Source: Piezodorus guildinii
Taxonomy: Eukaryota > Arthropoda > Insecta > Hemiptera > Pentatomidae
Assembly (NCBI GenBank): GCA_023052935.1
Contig: CM041298.1
Location: 116,357,977 to 116,421,976 of the forward strand
Length of the DNA: 64,000 nucleotides
Direction: 5' to 3'
How positions within the stretch are numbered: the first letter of the stretch is position 1; every line of letters starts with the position of its first letter. Below the pieces are notes generated by a model that saw only the letters and a list, made by a program, of their open reading frames with translations, was not told where the DNA came from and did not search any database. Made by a program: the position numbers and the translations under genes. Of this stretch, positions 43,389-54,325 are shown one piece after another.

Positions 43389-44341
43389 TCCATTTTTAGT
43401 CAGTTTGCTGGTGTTCCTCAAGGCAGTATCCTAGGACCCATCCTTTACACAGTTTATACAGCTGATATCCCATCCCATCCTAACACTTTCCTTTCTACCT
43501 ATGCTGATGACACATGTGTGTTATCAGTCAATGCTTATCCAACTATTGCCTCTCAAACTCTCCAATCCCACATCAGAGACCTTGAAGTATGGTGTCAGAA
43601 CTGGAGAATTAAAATAAATGCCAACAAATCCAGCCAAATTACCTTTACCCTTCGTCGTAAACCAATGACATCCTGCCCTACTGTCTCCTTCAATAATACT
43701 CCTCTTGTCCCGGTTAAACAGATCCGATATCTAGGACTACACCTTGACAAACGCCTTACATGGAACCCTCATACAAGACTGAAACGACAAGAAACTGCAC
43801 GACGTTATCGACTACTTCAACACTTACTAGACAAACGTTCCAATCTTCCACTTAACTACAAAAGGCTCATCTACATGACTATCATACGGCCTATATGGAC
43901 TTACGGAGTAGAGCTTTGGGGCTCTACTAAACCATCAAATTCTTCCCGTATCCAATCCCTACAATCCAAAATCCTGCGTAAAATCCTCAATGCTCCTTAT
44001 TTTGTAACTAATAAAATGATCCACAAAGACCTTAATATTCCGTATGTTGCTGATTTGGCCCGATCTAGATACCATTCCTTTCATGACAAACTCCATTCCC
44101 ACCCTAATCCTCTAGTTTCAATCCTTGCTTCCTCTTCAATTCCCGACAATCCTCCGAGGCGTCTGAAAAGGAGATGGCCCCGAGACCTTCTAGTTTAAAA
44201 TAGTTACAGGAGTGCTACCATTGGGTAGTTCTTCTACAAGTCTCTTCCATGTCATTTTTCTAATATCATATTTACTTGATGTATTTTTTTGAGTACAGTT
44301 GTAAATTTCAATAAATTATGTTTAAAAAAAAAAAAAAAAAA
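43389..44341 (+). mobile_element. J1 Jockey-like LINE, recent 5'-truncated insertion
   Basis: Flanked by an exact 11-bp duplication AAGTTTATTTT (43378-43388 and 44342-44352), with poly(A) at 44323-44341. It is the least decayed J1 copy in the window and the reference for the others. Confidence 0.9.
43401..44198 (+). pseudogene. J1 reverse transcriptase, C-terminal 266 codons
   Basis: The open frame starts in RT motif GVPQGSILGPILYTVYTADI and includes the catalytic YADD (about residues 34-37), then LEVWCQNWRIKINANKSSQI, RYLGLHLDKRLTW, the thumb (YMTIIRPIWTYGVELWG) and the C-terminal PPRRLKRRWPRDLLV. This domain order and ending are characteristic of the Jockey clade. The endonuclease, the N-terminal half of RT and ORF1 were lost by 5' truncation at insertion. 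The frame itself is intact to its TAA. Confidence 0.88.
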
Positions 44342-44397
44342 AAGTTTATTTTAACAACCAAGGTATATAAAAGTCGTGTGTTGCTCGCACTAGATTT

Positions 44398-45406
44398 TTT
44401 TTAGATAGTTGTGTAAAATAGTCATATAACATTTATCGGAACTTTGCATTTATTTCGTATTAATAAATAAAACATTTCTTGGTACTTGATATTCTCGTTT
44501 GAGACCCTCCGTAGTACATAAAGAGCGATTTAGACGATACAGAATGTTGAACTGGAAATCGCAGGCGAGCCTCGTAGCATATTGCGGACCCATACCCTTA
44601 CGGCCCATAAACCCACACCCGGGCAATATTATTTATGAATTGCCATTCTCCCTCCAACCATGGGGGCCCATAATGCAATAATTAATGTAGCCCATAGGAA
44701 CAAGAAAACTCTAGAAAAATCCTGGAAAAGTGAGTTCCGTTTTATTGCCGAGAGTACTGCTGCAATGAAATGTGGGGATATCGCCTGGTCATTTATGTTC
44801 CACTATTTCTTTCCTTCGTCCTTTTTCTACATCCTTTCTTACACAGCCATCCTTCCATCTCCCTCATTAGCCTCTTTTATAAAGCCACTTTTTTTTTTCC
44901 TTTTCATTATGCTGTGCTTTTTCTTTATGTCCTTTTCTACTCCTCGCTGGGATCATTTTCTGGCATCTTTTCTTCCAGTCTTTGAAACTCTCATCATGGC
45001 TTTCCTGATTCCAGCAATGGGAAAAGAATTGCCTGTTTTTCACCAAAGGATCTTGTAAAAGACTTTAAATTACGTCGGACAAATTGCGTTTTTATCATTA
45101 CCACTGCCTTTGTGAGGTCATCTGTGAGCTTGTGAGAAGGTTCTGGCAGAATTTTCATTATTTTCTTACTAATCATTACAAAGGATATAGCCGGTTTAAT
45201 ATGGGAAATCTGATCCCGCGGCTTTTTTTCCTGACTAAAAAAAATAATAATAATATTGATAATAATTACTCCCCCTATAATTTAAGTGCTTAAGTTTGAA
45301 GATATGTAAAAACCCGAATAACCAATTTAAAAAAAAAAATCTTTTTTCCTAATTGATAAGTAAATAAATATCAAAATAATGAATTATGAATTATATGAAT
45401 TTTTTA
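44398..45406. other. No gene recognised
   Basis: A stretch of near-normal complexity with several 60-130-codon frames (for example 44660-45058, with hydrophobic segments). No motif supports a gene and it matches no window repeat. Possibly single-copy DNA. Confidence 0.4.
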
Positions 45407-46570
45407 TTGAGGAGATGTTAGTTGAGGGTGCAGTCGAATTAACACACAATTAAATAGAAACTTAATTTAATAGTGCCAATGTTTTGGCCTAAATTTTAGA
45501 CCTTTTTCATGGTTAAAAAACAAAAGATAACTGCCAGTAGTAGGATATAATATACATGGTGATAAGTAAAAGAAATTGTACTGATAATTAGAAATTTTTT
45601 AAAATTAATAATTAGAATAATTTAATTATCCATTATACTGTGTACTTTTCTATTAATCTATTGTATTCTACTACTAGTTGTTATATTTTTTTGTATAGCC
45701 CTAAAGAAGGCCTAAAATTTAGGGCCAAAAGTCAGCACTAGTAAATTAAATTTTTACTAAACTGTGTGAGCAATATTATTATTGATAGTAATATTATTAT
45801 TGTTAGCAATATTATTACAAATTGTAATAAATCAGAATAAACAAATATATATAAGTGGCTCCTTCCTCCTATTCGCAGACAATATTTCCTAGGATCATAC
45901 CTTTAGCAAATCATTAACTCCCAACACTCTCCATACATCCACAGTCGCCTACAATTTAAATCCTCAGTCCATTGACTTGAAACAAGATGGCGCCATTCCG
46001 ACCTTTATTTTCCTAATCATAGGACTAAAATTTTTGATCGTTCCTTCCTTGTCCGCTCCTCTAATTTCTAGAATTCTCTGCCTACTCATATCCGCCATGC
46101 TGCTTCCCTCTCCTCATTCAAATCCCAACTTTTCCAATACCTTTTATTATCCCAAAAAGACGCTCAGAAACTGTGATATTTATATTCCTGACATCACACT
46201 TTGAAAGAAGAAGAATATTTGTTCATTGTCTATATTTAAATGCTGTTATCTATTAATTTATTTTTAATTTCATTCAACAAAATATTTTCTAATAATTGTT
46301 TTTATTTTTATTTTATCATTATATATATTTTTTTGGATATATGTGTGTATATGCGTTTATGATATGCACACATATATTAACCCATAATTGTAATTAGTTA
46401 TTAATTAATTTCCTTCTGCCTGTTGGCAAGACATGTATATGATTCCACAGTACAAACCTGTTATTCTTAGGGGACCTAGTCCCAGAATATGTTTTTTTTC
46501 TATTTCTATTTCTATATACTTAATTGTATGTTAATTTTGACTTCACCCATAACTAACTTCTCCTCTTTAT
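45407..46570. mobile_element. Fold-back family C element split by a CR1-like LINE
   Basis: The left arm (GAGGGTGCAGTCGAATTAAC, ACACAATTAAATAGAAACTT, TTTTGGCCTAAATTTTAGACC) is mirrored by CCTAAAGAAGGCCTAAAATT / GGGCCAAAAGTCAGCAC at 45.70-45.74 kb, and by TTAATTGTATGTTAATTTTG near 46.52-46.55 kb after the LINE. Confidence 0.55.
45830..46512 (+). mobile_element. CR1-like LINE 3' end
   Basis: Decayed frame corresponding to DKTRWRHSDLYFPNH, NSLPTHIRHAASLSSFKSQL and QYLLLSQKDAQKL across frames, then a UTR ending GGGGACCTAGTCCCAGAATA and a TTCTA-type tail. Same family as 21128-21718. Confidence 0.65.
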
Positions 46571-46761
46571 ACACACAGTCAACTATTTATACTCACTTCA
46601 TGAACTATTTATTGCTTTTTATATAAGTTTATTGCCTATAAACAGCTATATAAACGGTTATACCCTAATATAGGCATTTCAAAATAATAAACCGTTGTGT
46701 AATAATTTGCAGGGTTTTATTCAACGATTTTCAGAATTACAAAAAAAAAATAAATAAAAGA

Positions 46762-47048
46762 GGTCACCTGAGGGATAGTGGTTAACACAACAGCCAAACT
46801 GTGCCTAAGGTCGCGGTTTTCAACCTGCAGGTGGCAGTAGATTTTTTAAAGGCTGAAAAAATTCTAAGTTGTGCCGTCCTTCGGAGAAGAAGTAAAAAGG
46901 TGGCCCAGAGCCTGCGCAATGTCAGACACTCGTTAAAGATCACTAATCTAATTAAACATGGATAGGCATAATTTAGGACCCCCACTGTAGCATCGTCTGA
47001 TCAGCCATTAATAGCATAAACTGACATTAAATGAATAAACAAGCAAAG
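46762..47048 (+). mobile_element. SINE-1
   Basis: GAGGTCACCTGAGGGATAGT, A box TAGTGGTTAACACAACAG, a degenerate B box (GGTTTTCAACCTG), TCGTTAAAGATCACTAATC, CATCGTCTGATCAGCC and a GAATAAACAAG tail. Confidence 0.8.
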
Positions 47049-47594
47049 AAACAACTCTGTTTTCAACTTTATAATTTTTTTAATATTAAAATCTGAAATC
47101 AACCAATGAAGATTTTTTTCCCCGATTCTCAGGAGACAATGAAATGAAAAAATCATAAGATCGTGATCACAACATCCAGTCTAATTTCGAGATTTAAATT
47201 ATGTATTAGTGAATGTAATTGTTTTGTGATAAACACCAGAGTCAACTTAATGATAATACATTGTAAAAAATCTCCAAAGTTGTATTTATAGTAAAATTAC
47301 ACGTAGTTACATTAATATATAAAAATGAATAAAGAAGAAAAATGCCGAACCGAGTGAGGGACCTTGGTTTGACCTCCAAAAGTCCATTAAACTTCACAAA
47401 AAGTAAATTAATCTTCCATTTTTTTTTCATATTCCGATATTTCGGCAATAATCCCTACCTTCATATTTCTGCACAACAATCCAATATTCCATTACAATCT
47501 TAATCCTTTACAAAGTTTAAATAGCTAAACGTACTCAACTGTTATCGGGTTAAGCTAATGTGTGATATTTAAAAAAATATATATATTATATTGT
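47049..47594. other. No gene recognised
   Basis: Nothing assignable. Confidence 0.5.
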
Positions 47595-48334
47595 ATTATC
47601 TATTATATTATTATCTAAAACAATCACTTAGTTTTATCGGCTTTTTATCACTCTCTATTAACTTTTAAAAGCTTATGTATGGGACGATATTTTTTCTGAA
47701 ATCTTTAGCTTTCCAACGGTATATCATACGTGTATATTACTGTTCTTATGTTTAAAAACAAAAAATCACATTAATTTTTTTTTTCCGTTTTCTCCTTTAG
47801 TCGGGTATCGAATACATTAAATTTATATATTTATCTGTTTTTCATCGGTGTTAACAAGATAATATAGTTATTTTTATAGAATCAACAAAATTAAAGGTAC
47901 TTTAGAGAAAAAAATTTAAATATCGGCATTTAAGCCCTGTCAGACCATTTTAATCAGAATGAAACCTACATGATATTAAAGCCCATTAAATTTTACATCG
48001 ATTTAAGGAGTTTAATCAAAATCTTCGGAAGCGTTTTCGAGAAAATCGAAAAAAAGTGCAAAATGCATGGTATAAAGTGGCTCTTCTGGTAAGCTCATTT
48101 TGATGAAAAAGGTTTTGTAACGTCTCAGGCGTATATTTGTCTTAAATATGAAATTTCAGTTTCATAGGACTTTTCTTTTTTGCCGGGAGTTACCACACAC
48201 ACAAACCTTTTTGAGGGGGGACTTGGTTATTTGGACTCAGGGGATCTTAAAATGTGTATTTCCGTTGAAAACTGGAATTCGAAAATTTTCATGATCGCAA
48301 TACATTCCCTTACTATATATAGTAAGTGAAAGTA
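47595..48334 (+). mobile_element. AC12-family element lacking its first end
   Basis: Begins inside the family at ATTATCTATTATATTATTAT and runs colinearly to TACTATATATAGTAAGTGAAAGT. The TG/CA tract is only CCACACACACAAA here. Confidence 0.75.
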
Positions 48335-48825
48335 AAAATAAAGAATCTATTGTAATGGTGTGGAGTTGGAAAGAGAACTGAAATGACAATGACCGCTGAT
48401 AAAAAAAAAATTATAATAAAAAAATCCATTAATTTTCTTAATATATTTAAGAATTCAATATGTTTCATGTGTTAACTACTAACCAGCGATAACACATACC
48501 ATTGGAATGCTAAAGATTAATACTTAAATGCCTATTAAAAAATGTGAGGAAAGGAAGATAAAAATTTGGGGTTATAGGTATCTTTTATGTCGGATTTTCA
48601 TACCGTTTTGGAGGAAAACGACCACAAACACCGTGACACAAGATTTTTACATATCATATATGTATGTGTGTTTGTATTTGTGTGTGTGTGCGCGCGCGTG
48701 TGCGTTGTGTGTTTGCGTGTGTGTTTTTGATAATAATTACTTTTGAGCTAATAGAACTTATAGGAGGTAAATTATTTAAATATTTAACTAAAATCGATAA
48801 TTTAACTAAAAAAATATATATATTC
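48335..48825. other. No gene; alternating purine-pyrimidine tract
   Basis: 48655-48726 is (TG)n/(CG)n alternation including GTGTGTGTGCGCGCGCGTGTG, prone to Z-form DNA. Otherwise nothing assignable. Confidence 0.6.
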
Positions 48826-49170
48826 ATAATATTAGCTAATAAATAACTATATTTTTAAAATAATCTTATTTTTTTATTAAATTAAGTATATTTTTAATAA
48901 GATATAAAGGAGAAAGATCCCACCTTTGAGTCAAAAATCCTCCGTAGTATTCCCGATTTTCGATACGAAGAGGAAAAGAAATAAAATAAAATTAGGTATA
49001 AGTGATATACATCTTCAGAAAATTTGGCTATTGCATTATTTTTCTTATATTCAGATATCGAAAATCACAAATACAACGGATCTTCCCCCTTTATATCTTC
49101 ATAAAGATATATTTAATTTAATAAAATAAAAAGATATTCTAAAATATAGTTATTTATTAGCTAATATTAT
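48826..49170. mobile_element. MITE with about 94-bp terminal inverted repeats
   Basis: The left arm 48826-48920 (ATAATATTAGCTAATAAATA ... ATATAAAGGAGAAAGATCC) and right arm 49078-49170 (GGATCTTCCCCCTTTATAT ... TATTTATTAGCTAATATTAT) pair with few mismatches. Internal blocks (GATTTTCGATACG and CAGATATCGAAAATC) pair further in, so the 345-bp unit is almost a complete fold-back. TA at both borders would fit a Tc1/mariner-type target duplication. Short frames inside are not genes. Confidence 0.75.
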
Positions 49171-49215
49171 GGAGATATTTTCTGTTCATTACCCTTTTCT
49201 ATTTTGTTTATGTAT

Positions 49216-49219
<4 letters not shown>

Positions 49220-49264
<45 letters not shown>
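49220..49264. repeat. Compound microsatellite (CATA)n(CA)n(TA)n
   Basis: ATACATACATACATACA, then (CA)n and (TA)n directly at the start of an AC12 piece, in the position of its TG/CA tract. Confidence 0.85.
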
Positions 49265-49948
49265 GAAGAAAAGCCAACCCCTGAGATGTTACAAGTCAAT
49301 GTTTCATCAAAGTCGGCCAAGCAGAAGAGCCACTTTATGCCATGCATTTTGTACCTTTTTACGATGTTCTCAAAAACGGCTCCTACGATTTTGATTAAAC
49401 TGGATATATCGATGTAAAATTTAATTGGCTTTAATATCATGTAGGTTTCATTCTGATTGAAATAGTCTGACATGGCTTAAATGCCGATAGTTTATATTTT
49501 CTTCTTCTGAAGTACCTTCAATTTTGTAGCTTTTATAAAAATAATTATATCATCTATTTAGTACTGATGAAAAAGGCATTAATGCATAAGTTGAACAAAT
49601 TTGATACAACACTTAAGGAGAATAGAGCAATTTTTGTGCTTTTGAACATAAAAACTGTAATATAGATGAACAATATACCGTTGGAAAGCTAAAGATTTCA
49701 GTAAATTCTTTAGATAAATATTATCTTATACACAAAATTGTAAAAGTTAACCGAGAGTGATGAAAAGCCGATAAAAATAACTGATCGTCGCAGATTATAT
49801 TATAATAGATTATTTAATAAAACTCGTGTTTCTTTTGAAAATTAATTCTTTAACAATTTACTTTTATCTCTAAGAGTATTTGAAAAATCTTAAAAACTAT
49901 TTAAATTGTTTTTAACAACAGAGCTAAGTGTGTTGCGCGCACCTGATT
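49265..49948 (-). mobile_element. AC12-family element, 5' part missing
   Basis: From the CCTGAGATGTTACAAG block through GCCACTTTATGCCATGCATT, TACCGTTGGAAAGCTAAAGA and AGCTAAGTGTG to GCGCGCACCTGATTTTT. Confidence 0.7.
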
Positions 49949-51101
49949 TTTTTTTTATGTATAAAAGATCTTGTTCCACACATGTTTTCACATTTTTGGG
50001 TTTCCATTGTAAAAAGTCAGTTAACGATTCTCAATTCCAGAGTATCGGGGTTGCGTCCTGCGTCAAGAAGACAAAGAACAGGTTATGGGAGTATTTGATG
50101 AAAAAGGGGTCGTTACAATGAAAACCAAATTGTTGGAAACTGTCGCATGCTACACAAAAAGCTGAATAAAAGGCATCGGACCAGATTCTCAAAAACCGGT
50201 CCTTATATAAAAATTATGGAAATAACGAACCTATAGAAGGGCCCCGACTTTTGATAAATATCCGAGTAAATAAATACAACGATAATCCCCAACCGGGCCA
50301 CAAAAGGAAACCAACAAATTTATTGTTTCCTATAATCCCGGGAGAAAAGAAAAAGGAATAAAAATATATATTTTTTCCTCTGAGAGTTACGGTAAAAAAA
50401 AAAAAAAATTAAAAAATCCTTGTAGCCCTCCAGTATTCTAAAACATAAATAGTCGGTTATATTTTTTCGTTGAGAACAGGAAATATCTGAATTGTGTATT
50501 AAATGAGTGATGGGGTCCAATGCCGTTCGGAACGTGGGCGTTCGGGTAAGATTCACTCTACCTACGTAAATAATGTCGGGAAGAATTTTTTTTTTCAAAA
50601 AATCCTACCACCACACCTACCCGAGCCTCCTATTACTCAAATCCCACTAATGATATGTTTATAATGGCCTTAGACTCTCATTATATATACGAGAAGCGGG
50701 GGGATATCTTTTTTTGTAAACAGAAATATTACTCATCTCCTGGTGGAAATTGTGAGCTGTATTCAGTTAGACCGTTCGGGAATAAGTCGAATCGATGATT
50801 TAAAGAGTCTTCCCTGACTATTTACATTAATATGTATTTTGAATAAATAAATTTATATAAACGTTTGTCTGAGTTGTCATTCGCTTCAAAGGAGTAGTGT
50901 TAAATTATTATCACTTCTTGTTTATGACCTCTGTGTATATATATTTATACACAAATGCAAAAATGTGTAATATACATTTTTATTTTGGTAAATAAATAGA
51001 TTATATTTTATGTTTGTTATAAAATACAATATCCTGCAACACAGAGCAATAAATATTAGAACTTTTTGTTTGCATTCTCACCTTGTATATAAAGTGAAAA
51101 A
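49949..51101. other. No gene recognised
   Basis: More than 1 kb without a repeat match or coding signal. Some GC-richer patches (50020-50300, 50500-50640) have no domain. Possibly single-copy DNA. Confidence 0.45.
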
Positions 51102-51440
51102 TCTGGTGCACGCAACAAACGACTTTCACTTACCTCCGTTATTTGTTTCAATATAAGAATTTTTAAACACATCTAGAAAAATAATAAAGCAATAAAAAAT
51201 GAATTGTTATAGAATTATTTACATTCAGTTTTGATAGAAACATTTGTTATATTTAATAATCTGTTATATTATTATCTACGAAAATCAGTTAGTTTTATCG
51301 GCTTTTCATCACATTCCATTAACGTTTACAATTTTGTGTAGAAAATAATATTTTTTTCTGAAATCTTTAGCTTTCCAATGATTTATTTTACGTCTATATT
51401 ACTGTTGTCATGTTCAAAAATACAAAAATGATAATTTAAT
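51102..51440 (+). repeat. AC12-family 5' terminal part
   Basis: TCTGGTGCACGCAACAAACG, ACTTTCACTTACCTCCG and the following interior up to CCAATGATTTATTTTACG. The distal half is missing. Confidence 0.75.
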
Positions 51441-51469
51441 AATGTTGTTGCTAAGAAAAATCACGTAAG

Positions 51470-51745
51470 TTTCTTTATTTATTAATTCAACGTCACTTTT
51501 ATAATGTTGTTGCTAATCGGACGATTCTACATATTGAGTCCTAAATTTTGCCTATCCAAGTTTAATTAGGATTGGGATCTTTAATGAATACCTGAATGAA
51601 TGAATGAATGAATACATCGCACAGGCTGGAGACCACCATTTTACGTCCGATCTAAAGGACGGTATAATTAAGTAATTTTTACTCAAGACCGCCTGCCAGG
51701 TTTGAATAAGCGTTCTTGGCCAAAAAAGGCTGTTATACAAGTCAC
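51470..51745 (-). mobile_element. SINE-1, minus strand, with (GAAT)n expansion
   Basis: Complement of the family tail and body (ATTCAACGTCACTTTTAT, AATCGGACGATTCTAC, GGATTGGGATCTTTAATG). A CTGAATGAATGAATGAATGA expansion interrupts it near 51592. Confidence 0.75.
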
Positions 51746-51927
51746 TACATTAGTTACATAAAATTTTCTGTGAATCTTTAGCGTTACAACTGTATATTCT
51801 ATTTGTATATAACTATTATTAACAACAGCTATAGTCAGGTTTAATGATGTAAAACATTGGCTTTTGATAGAAAAATATTTTTTGAATTGAATAATTTAAA
51901 AATATAAATTATTATAAAAAAAAAATC

Positions 51928-52207
51928 AGCCCTGAGATAACCGGTAGCAGGGTGGCTAGAATAACGGCCTCCTATGCCAAAGGTCACGGGTTCAAACTAG
52001 GATATTTTAATGTGAGTAAAAAATCCTTAATTATGCAGTCCTTCGGAGAGGACGCTAAAAGGTGGTCCCGAGTCTGTGCGATGTCAGGTACTCGTTGAAG
52101 ATCCTTATCCTAATAAAATCTGGATAGGCAAAACTTTGGACTCCCACTGTAGTATCCTCCGATTAGCCATAGTAGCATAAAGTGACGTTAAATAAACAAA
52201 CAAACAA
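51928..52207 (+). mobile_element. SINE-1, inverted partner of the preceding copy
   Basis: A box GGTGGCTAGAATAACGG, GGTCACGGGTTCAAAC, TCGTTGAAGATCCTTATC, CCTCCGATTAGCC and a (AAAC)n tail. With 51470-51745 it forms an inverted SINE pair about 180 bp apart. Confidence 0.85.
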
Positions 52208-52211
52208 ACAT

Positions 52212-52516
52212 AAAAATTATATCCGCTCTTCATCATTCTCTATTTACTTATACAAGGTGGTATATACCATTTTTATCTCAAAAATTAAGCTTTTTAACGG
52301 TATATTAACCATTTTCATTTTTTTTATAAATACCTTAAAAATATTTTTGGTATTTTTCATTCAATTAGTTATCGAACACTTACATCTCGCAAATTATTTT
52401 TTATTTTTTTTATCGACTCTACAAAATTAAAGGTACCATACAAGCAGAAGTTAAAAAAATTGGCATTTAAGCCCTTTCAGGATGAAACCTATATGATATT
52501 ATAGCCCATTAAATTA

Positions 52517-52581
<65 letters not shown>

Positions 52582-52694
52582 GATCTAACGATTTTGATTT
52601 AAACTTGCTAAATTGATGTTTAATTTAATGGGCTATAATATCATGTAGGTTTCATCCTGAAAGGGCTTAAATGCCAATTTTATTAACTTATGCT

Positions 52695-52750
<56 letters not shown>
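52212..52750. repeat. Inverted AC12 interior pieces around (TA)n tracts
   Basis: Arms 52439-52521 and 52616-52698 are about 83-bp inverted repeats (ATTGGCATTTAAGCCCTTTC / complement), separated by a (TA)n tract at 52521-52580. A second (TA)n tract at 52697-52747 follows the right arm. Both arms are AC12 interior sequence. Confidence 0.8.
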
Positions 52751-52751
<1 letters not shown>

Positions 52752-53190
52752 GCTTCTGTTCTCAAAGTATTTCCAACCTGTAATTAGCACTGTGGCTAGA
52801 ATACGTAATTAGCATTGTAGGCAACTCAAAAGAAGGATTCCCGGGTCAATTAAGTATTCTGCAAGAATCTTTCTTGGAATACTTTTACATTCTTACCAAG
52901 AACTATTTCAGTCTCCACGTTTTTTGGGGAAAGTGGAGGCGAAAATAAGCTGAATCAAAGTGGATTTTCTCATGAGGAAAGGAAAAAACCTCGTATTTTT
53001 AAGAAAATATTTTCAGCGAAGATTGAGGATTTACAAAATTCTAAAATTAATAATAATGGAATGTAACTGTATTCTGGGAATAAGTCCTTTAAAAAATAAA
53101 TAAGTTTTAAAATACGTATAAAATATTACGTATTATATTACCTCTGGTCGAGATACCAATAAAATTAAATATTATTTACAACTCTTAAAT
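52751..53190. other. No gene recognised
   Basis: Nothing assignable. Confidence 0.5.
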
Positions 53191-53494
53191 GAGCACACAT
53201 TAACTTCCTTTTGTCACTCAATTACTTTATTTCATAAGCTTTCATATTCTGTCAACGTTTCTTGGCTGTTTCCTCATTTTCAAGACTTATTTTTTTTTTA
53301 AATGCTTTTCCACATATAACCCATCACTTATATGGACAAATAGCAGTGTGCTATGAAATAAAGTGATGGGTTATTTGTGAAAAAGCGTTTGAAAAAAAAA
53401 CTTAGTCTTGAAAAGGGGAAACAGCCCCGAAACGTTGACAGATATGAAAGCTTATGAAATAAAGTAATTGAGTGACAAAGGGAAGTTAATGTGT
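53191..53494. repeat. Fold-back family B, both arms
   Basis: The left arm 53191-53329 and right arm 53361-53494 are inverted repeats of about 135 bp with roughly 30 bases between. Each arm contains a hairpin and GAAACGTTGAC; on the right arm TCTTGAAAAGGGGAAACAGC, then CCCGAAACGTTGACAG. The same unit with one arm recurs at 61138-61370. Confidence 0.8.
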
Positions 53495-53619
53495 GTTTAT
53501 ATTAAGAAAAACTTCCAAAAAAATTAAAAAAGAAAAAAAAATTATTTCAAATTGTTGAGAAAAAAATACATACAAAAATCTAGTAGTGCAACACATAACT
53601 TTCACTGAGCATCGTTGTT

Positions 53620-54320
53620 TTAATAAATTTAAGAGCTTTTAAATAAGTTATTATTGGAAAATAAGTTCAAATTTAAGTTTTCAATGGAAATGCACCTTTT
53701 AAGGTCCCTCGAGACCATATAACCAAGAGAGTGTGTGGTAGATCCATCACAAAACAAAGATCTGTACGGAACTCAAAACCCATATTTAAGGCTACTATAC
53801 GCCCGAAATGTTATAGCAACATTTCTACCGAAATCGGCGAACTAGAATAACCACTTTATACCATGCATTTTGTACCATTTTACGGTTTTCTCTTAAACGG
53901 TTTTGATTATACTCCCTATATAAATGTAATATTTAATGAGGTTTATTAATATCATAAACGTTTCATACTTATTAAACAGCTTGACTGAATGAAATATTAA
54001 GATATTAAATGAAATAGCTTGACAGACCATAAATGCCAATATGTTAAATTTTCTTAATTTTAAGTTTAATTTTTAACTTAAACTTTAATTTTGTAGATTT
54101 TAATAAATTACCCATATCACCTTAGTGATGATAAGGAGAGTGATGAAAAGCCGATAACAATATATTGTTGTCGATGATAATATAACAGATTGTACAACAA
54201 AATACTTGTTTCTATCGAAACTAAATGAAATAATTTTTTTGGCATTTTTCATCTCTAAACTGTAAATTGTGTTTAACAACGGAGGTAAGTAAAAATCGTG
54301 TGTTATGCTCATCGCATTTT
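53620..54320 (-). mobile_element. AC12-family element, strongly diverged
   Basis: TTTCAATGGAAATGCACCTT, ATACGCCCGAAATGTTATAG, ACCATGCATTTTGTACC and the terminus ACGGAGGTAAGTAAAAATCG with GCTCATCGCATTTTT. Confidence 0.7.
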
Positions 54321-54325
54321 TAATT

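Larger units (their letters stand above)
43320..44397 (-). repeat. AC12 terminus split by a J1 LINE
   Basis: The left piece before 43389 (ACTTTGTTTGAAAACTTC) and right piece 44342-44397 (TTTTAACAACCAAGG, AAAAGTCGTGTG, GCTCGCACTAGA) form one AC12 end once the LINE and one AAGTTTATTTT duplicate are removed. Confidence 0.7.

Noticed and set aside
44660..45058. A 132-codon frame with hydrophobic segments, possible small membrane protein
   Set aside because: No signal or family motif, T-rich sequence accounts for Phe/Leu content, and overlapping frames of similar length exist on the same DNA.
48655..48726. TG/CG alternation as a regulatory Z-DNA element
   Set aside because: Compositionally prone to Z-form, but there is no gene nearby to regulate; reported only as a tract.
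48926..49129. A 67-codon frame inside the MITE
   Set aside because: The sequence is explained by the inner parts of a fold-back element; no transposase motif.
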